Positions 10,564 to 17,879 of a stretch of 17,879 nt of DNA are shown one piece after another. Source of the DNA: Phytophthora quininea (Eukaryota; Oomycota; Peronosporomycetes; Peronosporales; Peronosporaceae); the NCBI GenBank assembly GCA_011947345.1, contig JAAVTG010000927.1:1-17879 (forward strand). Reading direction: 5' to 3'. How positions within the stretch are numbered: the first letter of the stretch is position 1; the number at the start of each line of letters is the position of its first letter. The position numbers and the translations under genes are program-made. The notes beneath the pieces are model-generated. The model was not told the origin of the DNA, did no database searches, and saw nothing but the letters and a program-made list of their open reading frames with translations.

Positions 10564-13500
10564 ATGGCGGACGAGCTGGAGCGGCAGCGCGCGCGGCTGC
10601 AGGAGGCCGGCGCCGCGCTGAGGGAGCACCACGCGTCGGCACTCGCCATGCTGGCGGAGAGCAGCTCCGTCAGGTGCGTCTGCCCGTCATAGTTGCTTCT
10701 AAAGATCCCTATAGCAGGCAACTTATTCCGTACCTTGCTTTCCACCCATTTAGCGCCGAGAAACGACGCACCACGGCGGCAGCTAGCGCTGCAGTGAAGC
10801 TACAAGAGCCTGCACCAAGGTGTGTGAGAGTGTATTGACGGGTCTGGGAGGCTTAAGACTAAGATAAATGGTGTATAGTGACCAGGAGAAGGCCGAAGAA
10901 GCCCGCAATGCAGCGGAGCTGGAGCGTGTACGAGTAAAGCTGGAGGAAGCGCGGGCGAAAATGAGCGGTCCATTCTCGGAGATCCCCACGGGACGGGAGT
11001 ATGACTCGCCGCCGGATCCATCGGAAGAACAGGTCTACGACGCTCTGGAGAAGGCGTACAACGCGGCATTCGTGGCGCCTCCAGCTAGCAGCGGGGAGGC
11101 CACGCGGGTGGAGCACACAGACAGTGTTTTCCGACAAGATGAGGCTCAGAGGTGTGGTATTTTACAACAAGCTTCAAGAATCGATTAGCAAAATGATTAC
11201 GAAGCTGATTAAATTGGTTGACGTCGTCGATGCAGATCAGTGTTTGGACAGGCAGCAGACCCGCCAACGACGAAAGTAATTGAGAAGGCTAGCCCTGCAA
11301 AGAAGGTTTGTTTAAAAGTAGTGGTTGTAAGACGTAGATGTCTAACATGGTCCTAATGTTTGAATGCTCGCAGGACGCCAAAGTCGACGAGCGTGCAGGG
11401 TAAGTTATCGCGGGATCATCTATGGTTTGAATTTCCTCATTGTTCTTTGATTTATTTCTTGGCGTTCAGACATGTTGGAACGTTAAAGAGTTTGTGCCTG
11501 TCAACACTCAAGGAGCACGCGGAAGGTCTCGGACAGGAGTTAAGAAGTGATAATGCTGTTCAAGGGAGCAATATGGGGCCAGAATGTACACCATCTGCCT
11601 CGTCGTTCGGTCCCGCCAGTGGTGGGCAAGGGGATGTCAAACCGCGAGGAGGGCAGGAGCTGGAAGTTGCAGAAATTCTTGCTCCAGCTTCTGCGGAATC
11701 AATAACGACAACTGGGTCTGCTCCTCAATCACCAGGGACGGTCCCCGGTCTAACCATGCAGATGGATTCAGATGTGGATATGCAATCTCCCCGTTCCAAC
11801 TTGACAACACTGGAGTCTGGGAATTCCGAAGACGCAATAGTTGAGCGAGCCGACCATCTGTCTCTGAACGATTTCCTTGTCTCGGAGCTTCAGATGTATT
11901 GCTCCCGTTTATTTGACCAACCAGCACCAAAACGCGGGGCATCTGGCGTTAGCGATCTCGCTCAATTTACTGCTTTCCAACTTTACCAAGATCATCAGCG
12001 ATCTCTCATGGATTTTGACGACGAGTGGAAGAGGTAAGTGCTTACACACATGCAGGCATTTCAACCTGATATTTAACCTGTTGCTGGATAGGTCCCACGC
12101 GGACAGTTATCGAGGTTTTGCGGAAGATACACCCGTTGGTGCGCCACAGGGTAGCATAACGTGCAATCCGTTTCAGCAGAACAGCACAGGCATGGGGAGT
12201 GCAGAAGAGTGGGAAACATTGGCAAATGGAGTAAAAGCATCAAGTACGAATTATCAAGCGTGGACGAATGCACCTTTAAACTGGTCAAGTCAAGATCGAT
12301 GTCGTGATTTACTTGCTGCGTACAAGAGGGGCTCCAATGGAATCGTAATCGGGCGTGACAATGGCCACAGCGAACGTGTGCAGGTGGGTGTCTACGTTGC
12401 TCTGAATGGCTGACTATTATCGCTCATGTGTGTTGTGTCTGTTTAGATCGGGAATATATGGGTCAGCTTTGTTCAACCCAGAATACGCCTGCATTTCACA
12501 TGGTGATAGCAGGCAGTGCTGATCTTGCAGAATGGGAGTGTGCATTGTCGTCGAGCAAGTTGACGAAGCTATATCCTTATTGGGGCGACAAGAATGACCG
12601 ACAAAACCTGTTACAGCTATTGAGCAACGAGTATTTCTCCAGCCGCGTGTCAGCACACGTTCTCCTGACAAGTTACGAAGTTTTTATGGAAGACCTATCG
12701 GTCCTCACTTCTCTCCAATGTCAAATCTCTGTAATTGACGTCCCTGGACCAGCCGATCAGATCCCAAAGCTTTGGCCACAATTACTGTCGGGTCGATGTC
12801 GTCAGCGGTTATTAATTTGCCCACCTACCTACGAAATGGACGCTCGAAAGCTGCTGCACTTTGTCGTTCCTGAATTATTCGGATCGCGACGTAAATTGTT
12901 GGTAAGTCTTCCAAATGAAGTGACATAATAATAATTGGGCTAACGTTTTGTTAACTGTACTAGGCGTGGAATTGTGCGGCTTTTAACGACGGTCAAATCC
13001 GCGCATTATGCGATTTGGCGAAGGAGTTCATAATCGATTCAGACCCGAAAAGATTCGTGGAGAAGTTAGAATCGCGCACTCGAGAAAACAGCAAGCGTGA
13101 GAAAGACGCACTTGACAAACTGGACATGAGAGCTGGCGAATCGTCTATTAAGGTTCCTCTGAAGCGCTTACTACACGGTAAGCCATTCGATCGTGCGAGA
13201 GGCCACATTTCTGTGAAGGTACGAAACGACTCCTGCTATCCATTGTGGAGCGCGAAGCTGATGCTTTCATTCTCATTGCTGATTCCAGGGCAAGTTGTTA
13301 TCGCAAAAATTGTTTGCTGAACGGCTCGACCCCCACCTTTCTATCCAGGCGCCAACGAATCTTCCAAAAGTGCGTATCATTCTCTTTTCGTACGTTGTTG
13401 TTGATAGGAATCCAGCTAAGTTCATCCTTTTGTTTCCGCAGAAACGAAGAGGTGGCGGCAATAAACGAATTCGACGATGTGGGAAATGCGCTGGGTGTTT

Positions 13501-14952
13501 GGCTGAAGATTGCATGAAATGTGATCACTGCCAAGACATGAAGAAATACGGTGGCCCTGGTCTTCGGAAGCAATCATGTAGGAACCGGAAATGCTTAAAC
13601 CCCAAAATGCGGGGAGATGCCAGCAAAAGAGAAGACGCAGACGTGTCGACGAGGACGTTGCTGCCGGTGATGCTGACAGCGCCACATATGAGTCCGAGGC
13701 CTATTCTTCCGTGGAGAGTGACAGAGACTCTGTATCAACTGGCACGTATGGTTTCGGGTCGGATTCCGAGTCGCTTCCATATTCGGATGCTACGATCGAC
13801 TCCCCACGAGACTTGTTGCTGCCAGCGAGCGACACGCGTCTCGATGCGATGTCCCGATCTGCGCGGTCACGAGTTATGAGGTGCGGAAATGTGCTGGCTG
13901 CACTGCTCCTGACTGCATGAAATGCCTTTATTGCCTTGACATGAAGAAACACGGTGGGCCTGGACTGCGAAAGCAGTCTTGTAAGGACCGCAAATGCATC
14001 GCCCCAAAGATCGTCGTGTTGAACCAGTCGAAGGGCGGTCAGTATGAGGACGAGCACGGAAATGTGGTGTTCAGCGGCGACCACACTGGTGACTCGTTCC
14101 CAGGCTTCTACGAAGCACCCGATTCAACGGAGACTGATAAACCTGGCAAGCCAACAGAGGTGCTGTCCGTTATTCAGGAATGCGAGCGGTTTGTCGAGCC
14201 TCAGCTGACATTTGTGTGCACACTATGCACGACCGTTTCAGTTCCAAACTCTTGCTTGAGTTTCACGTGCGTCTAGAGCATGCCCAAGCGACGTACGAAA
14301 GTGCAGTCGCTCTGACGAAGTTCGAGCAGGAAGCGAGCAAGTTGTTGATGCATCCGATCTATCAGAATGCCATACTCTGCGCCGAGCCCAAGCAGCAACA
14401 TGACCGTGGGTCGCCGCTGGGATACGCAAAGCTCGAGGTGAGTCTTCTATCGCTGGGCATATCTTCACTAGTTACTGAGTTGCGTTTCCACAGGGCCATG
14501 GTTTCCAGTATTTCCTCCTCGAGCCATTCGTTGTGCTTGGACGAATGAACTTGGGTTGGCGCAAGCTGTACCAAGAGCTAGGCTTCCAGGGTCTTCAGGG
14601 TCTTGCTGCTGGCGACGTTGGGTGCCACGTCGGGAACGACTCGATGATCGCAAATACGCACGCTGTGATCTCGTGGGATGCGCACCAAGGCAGCTTCGTG
14701 ATCGAGTGTCTGAGCGCCCGCTCGTCCATATCCGTGGATGGACAAGAGGTGAGCTTCTCGTCGTCGCCAGTGGTGCTGCGCAGTCGCAACTTGGTTCAGA
14801 TCGGAGCGAGCGTGTTCCATTTCCTACTGCCAAAGACAACAGAGGCGGTAGCCAGTCGTGACAGCACCGAGAGTCGTGCAGGTGTCGCGCCGGTCAGCAC
14901 CGTCATGAGAATCACTACGCAGCAGCTCACGGAGAGCTCCAAGAGAGCGTAA
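10564..14952 (+). CDS. Multidomain chromatin-type protein: degenerate SNF2 N-lobe, two CXXC fingers, C2H2, FHA
   Basis: Proposed exons: 10564-10673, 10754-10819, 10879-11151, 11236-11305, 11374-11399, 11470-12033, 12092-12383, 12467-12901, 12964-13218, 13289-13369, 13442-14437, 14494-14952; about 1,209 residues. Order: charged coiled coil (LERVRVKLEEARAKM); Ser-rich linker; a segment aligning with the INO80/SNF2 N-lobe (residues about 430-690: GSNGIVIGRDNGHSERVQ, LYPYWGDKNDR, HVLLTSYEV, RCRQRLLICPPT, LLHFVVPELFGS); CXXC finger 1 (13460-13597) and 2 (13876-14000); a C2H2 finger with C-x2-C-x12-H-x4-H spacing (14217-14280); and a C-terminal FHA domain of FHL1 type (YAKLEGHGFQYFLLEP, VVLGR, NTHAVISWD, LVQIGASVFHFLLP). 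ATPase motifs are replaced and no helicase C-lobe is seen. Frame breaks of one missing base lie at 13604-13614, 13887-13889 and 14229-14231. The acceptor of intron 7 is uncertain (12446 or 12466). Domain calls are from motifs; the exon chain in 11152-11470 is the least certain part. Confidence 0.8.
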
Positions 14953-15181
14953 AAACTTATAAGGAGGACGGCAGAGGACGATAGCAATATCAGTTGAAGT
15001 GGAGTGTCCTCCAGAATGTCCCCCAAGTGGTGCTACAGGGGCCGCGCGCAAATAGTAGGATTTACGTAAAATTCCGCAGTTTAGCTAAATACGCCCCCCA
15101 GCCAACAGTCCCTCCCAACCAACAAAACAGCGATCGCCAGACTCACCGTCAGTCTTGGTATCCCCGGCAGTAGATAGAATC
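14953..15181. other. Intergenic region between FHA gene and Hsp70
   Basis: 229 bp. It must contain the 3' end of the upstream gene and the Hsp70 promoter. No heat-shock element (repeated GAAnnTTC) or convincing oomycete initiator was found by eye; a C-rich stretch lies at 15092-15120. Confidence 0.4.
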
Positions 15182-16889
15182 ATGGTGGTTGCAGGCATCG
15201 ACATCGGCACGACGCACGGCTGCGTCGGCGTGTGGCACAATGGCAAGGTGAACATCATCGCCAACGACCAGGGCTTCCGCACGACGCCCGCCTTCGTGTG
15301 CTTCGAGGGCGACGAGGTGATCGTGGGCGACACGGCCGTCAACAAGCTGCCGTCCCACGCCGACAGCACCGTGTACCACCTCAAGCGCCTTCTGGGCAAG
15401 TCGCACGCCGAGGTGGCCGACCGCTCCTTCGTCAAGGACTGGCCCTTCGATGTGGCCGCCGGCAAAACGGCGTGGCCCAGGCCCAGACCCAGCGCAACGG
15501 CGAGACGCACGACGTGTCGCCCGTCGAGTTCCTTGCGCTGCTGCTGCAGAACCTCAAGGACCTGGCCGAGGACTTCACTGGCGAGGCGCTCGAGCACGTC
15601 GTCATCAGCAAGCCCGCCCACGCCGACGACAAGCACGCCGAGCTGCTGAACGCCGCGGCCGAGAAGGCTGGTGTCAAGGTGCTGACGTACCTGAGCGAGC
15701 CACTGGCCGCTGTCATCGCCTACGGTTTGGATGAGGCCGCCAACAACCCCAAGCCCGAGTATGTGCTGGTGTTCGACATTGGTGGCGCCACCCACGACGT
15801 GACTCTGATCAACGCCGACAAGGGACTGTTCGAGGTCGTGGCCAGCAAGGGCAAGGACACGCTCGGTGGTGAGGACTTTACTAATGCCGTGTTCGACCAC
15901 TGCGCCAAGTCGTTCCTGCGCAAGACCAAGCTGGATGTCAAGACCAACCAGAAGGCCTCGAGTCGTCTGCGTATCGCCTGCGAGGCTGCCAAGCGCTCGC
16001 TGTCCACCCAGACCCAGGCCAACATCGAAGTCGACTCGCTCATGGAAGGAGAGGACTTTTCGCTCAAGCTGTCGCGCCCGCGCTTTGAGGAACTCATCTA
16101 CGACTACGTGGCCGAGATCATGAAGGAGGTGGACACCATCCTGGAGGAGAACGAGCTCGAGAAGGACGACATTGACCACATTGTGCTGGCTGGCGGCTCC
16201 ACGCGCATCCCGCTGGTGCAGAACCAGATCAAGAAGAGCTTCGAGGGCAAGACGGTGCACGCTCAGCTGTCGCCCGACGAGGTTATCGCCTTCGGCGCTA
16301 CCATCGAGGCTTCGGGTCTTGCCGAGCTCGTGGACGCCCCGAACCGAAGAAGCCCGTGAACATGGTGAACGTGGTGCCGCTGAACCTGTCGGTGGCTCTG
16401 GCCAACGGTAGTGTGTCGGAGCTCATCCAGCGCGACACGGTACTGCCTGCCACCGCGACCGAGACGTTCACGACGACCGAGGACAACCAGGAGGCTGTGT
16501 TCCTGCAGATCTACGAGGGACAACGTCTGATGGCCAAGGACAACACTCTGGTGGCTCAGCTGGCTGTTGCGGGCATCACCCCGCTGCCCAAGGGCGATGC
16601 CGAGATCGAGGTGACCTTCACCGTGAGCACCAAGGGCGTGCTCTCGGTGACGGCCTCGGAGCGCAAGGCTGGTCAGAAGACGCTGGAGGTGACCAATGAC
16701 CCCAAGCGTCTGAGCGCCGCTGACGTCGCTGCCATCGTTAAGAAGGCGGAGGACGCTGCCGATGAGGACGACGAACTGCTCGGCCAGCTGGAGGACGCCG
16801 AGGAGCTCGAGGCCGCCGCGGAGGCAGACGCTGCCGAGACCGCCAGCGCCCCTGTCGTGCCCGTTGTGCCCACGCAGGACCTAGACTAA
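15182..16889 (+). CDS. Atypical Hsp70-family protein with short lid (two apparent frameshifts)
   Basis: Hsp70-type chaperone, intronless, about 569 residues after allowing for two missing bases. The first in-frame ATG (15182) starts MVVAGIDIGTTHGCVGVW with no signal or transit peptide, so it is probably cytosolic. ATPase motifs: GIDIGTT, HLKRLLG (catalytic lysine kept), SEPLAAVIAYG (glutamate kept), VFDIGGATHDVTL (usual GGGT is GGAT) and VLAGGSTRIPLVQ. The substrate-binding beta domain is complete (VVPLNLSVALANG, TFTTTEDNQEAVFLQIYEGQ, GVLSVTASE). The helical lid is cut to about 60 residues of acidic/alanine-rich sequence ending PTQDLD, without the cytosolic EEVD end that recruits TPR cochaperones. 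This resembles ribosome-associated HSPA14/Ssz1-type proteins in part, but orthology is uncertain. Frame breaks are at A run 15464-15467 and at 16336-16341. Confidence 0.92.
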
Positions 16890-17107
16890 ACTACAAATCG
16901 CTAATCATCTTGCACACACCCACAGCAGCATTTGACTTGTGACGCAATTGTGTCTTGTCAAGAAGCAGCAGCCATGAAAAGCAACTTGCCTTCATGCTCG
17001 ACCACCTGAATTTAAAACATTCCGTTATGATTTACAGTTTTTACAGTTTCTACTTTAGACTCTGCGCGTCAGAATCCTTCCAGATCTCAAGAAGCCAGGC
17101 AGTGACC
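16890..17107. other. Intergenic region between Hsp70 and the YIPF gene
   Basis: 218 bp, T-rich around 17030-17060. Both genes point right. No clear initiator, TATA box or hairpin terminator is visible. Confidence 0.4.
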
Positions 17108-17879
17108 ATGGACGACGTCAAGTCTGCGGCGAGCGCTATGAACGTACGTTGGCGATTGAGACGTCCAACACTTGCAGCATGTTCTCCTCTGTCTTGCGCT
17201 TCCTCTCAGCCTCTGATCGCTGCTGCTTGTGCTGTCTTGACGTCGCTTTTGACCACAGGACCGAGGTGCCGACCTCGACTTTGGTACGTATGCACATTAA
17301 TGCAGGAAAAATAGTCGAAATGGGATGCTAATTGCTGTGCAATATTGTTGTTATGGTGCAGAGGTCTCGGTGGTGGAAGGTGACGAGCTGGAGGACGGAC
17401 TCATGTCCCCCAAAGTCCGGGACTCACTTATGGGGGCCAAGAAGGATGCTGCATACGACGATAATGACAAGCCTCTGAGGCCTGTAGGGCTGTGTGGGTG
17501 CTTCTCATTGGCTTACTATCAGCCTGTACGTGCTGCTGATCGGCCTTAGTTTTATGCTGGAAGATTTTTAACGACTTTAGTTATGTTTAGTATTTTGATG
17601 TCGACACGACGGACGTCCAGCAGCGTTTGATGCGGGCGCTGGTGCCGTTCAAGAAGGACCCGACATTTGCTGAGCTGGCACTGAAGGCCCCGGATGCGTA
17701 CGGTCCGTTTTGGCTGTCGACGACGCTGATTTTCTGCTTGGCATCGTGCAGCAATGCCGCGTCCTTTTGGACTACGAAGGCGACACCAGTGAGTGGTCGT
17801 ACGACTTTAGCCGTCTTGCGTCCGCGTACACTTTGGTGGAGATCTTCCTGCTAGGACTGCCCATCTTGATTTGGATGGT
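17108..17879 (+). CDS. YIPF1/2-like (Yip1 family) Golgi membrane protein, 3'-partial
   Basis: Yip1-domain membrane protein; the family acts with Rab GTPases in ER-Golgi traffic. Exons in the window: 17108-17143, 17259-17283, 17362-17525 and 17591-17879 (continuing past the edge). The ATG at 17108 (GTGACCATGG) begins MDDVKSAASAMN. The cytosolic acidic N-terminus leads to the YIPF1/2 signature AYYQPYFDVDTTDVQQRLM, then PDAYGPFWLSTTLIFCLA (first membrane segment) and, after a frame break, EWSYDFSRLASAYTLVEIFL and GLPILIW (second segment). One T seems missing from the run 17765-17768: without it the reading becomes FWTTK..., with it LDYEGDTSEW. YIPF1/2 is favoured over YIPF5/Yif1 by the FDVDT and YGPFW motifs. 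Together with gamma-COP it is the second early-secretory gene in the window, probably by chance. Confidence 0.85.

Noticed and set aside
13701..14084. 127-codon minus-strand frame over the CXXC linker
   Set aside because: Complement of the acidic linker and second CXXC finger, which have clear coding evidence on the plus strand.
15085..16260. 391-codon open frame antisense to Hsp70
   Set aside because: Long antisense frames opposite Hsp70 are a known by-product of its GC-rich codon bias, and such frames have been claimed as genes in the oomycete Achlya before. This one is low in complexity, rich in Leu/Val/Gly, and matches no family I recognise.

Overview
The window looks like nuclear DNA of an oomycete (Phytophthora/Pythium-like stramenopile). 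The evidence is a compact layout, 56-116 nt GT-AG introns, and histone gene upstream regions that match the oomycete initiator (consensus GCTCATTYYNCAWTTT) at up to 14 of 16 positions. Genus and species cannot be fixed by eye. No transposon, tRNA, rRNA or CRISPR array was seen.

Left part (1-5251): the 3' portion of ORC1 (BAH domain, basic linker, AAA+ ATPase, winged helix), then three replication-dependent histone genes: H4 (-) divergent from H3 (+), and H2B (-) divergent from the next gene. Each histone gene has an upstream GGCGSGAAA (E2F-like) motif in the same orientation relative to transcription. Each also has a GGTGTT...AACACC stem-loop 65-121 nt past its stop codon, in the position of the metazoan histone mRNA 3' processing element. 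About 1 kb between H3 and H2B holds no gene I can support.

Middle (5252-10451): a nine-exon gamma-COP (COPI coatomer) gene shares its promoter with H2B. A convergent JmjC ribosomal-protein hydroxylase gene of the NO66/MINA53 type follows on the minus strand.

Right part (10564-17879): a twelve-exon gene encodes an unusual protein. It has a coiled-coil N-terminus, an INO80-like SNF2 N-lobe whose catalytic motifs are all replaced, two near-identical CXXC zinc fingers, a C2H2 finger and an FHL1-type FHA domain. I regard it as the most novel item in the window. It is followed by an atypical Hsp70 with a very short lid and no EEVD end, and by the 5' part of a YIPF1/2-like Golgi membrane protein gene that runs off the window.

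Sequence quality: at least eleven single-base omissions, many in or beside homopolymers, break otherwise well conserved frames (ORC1 x2, H3, gamma-COP x2, CXXC/FHA gene x3, Hsp70 x2, YIPF), and NO66 has one more frame break. The simplest reading is systematic indel error in the assembly, not pseudogenes. Gene spans below are given across these breaks.
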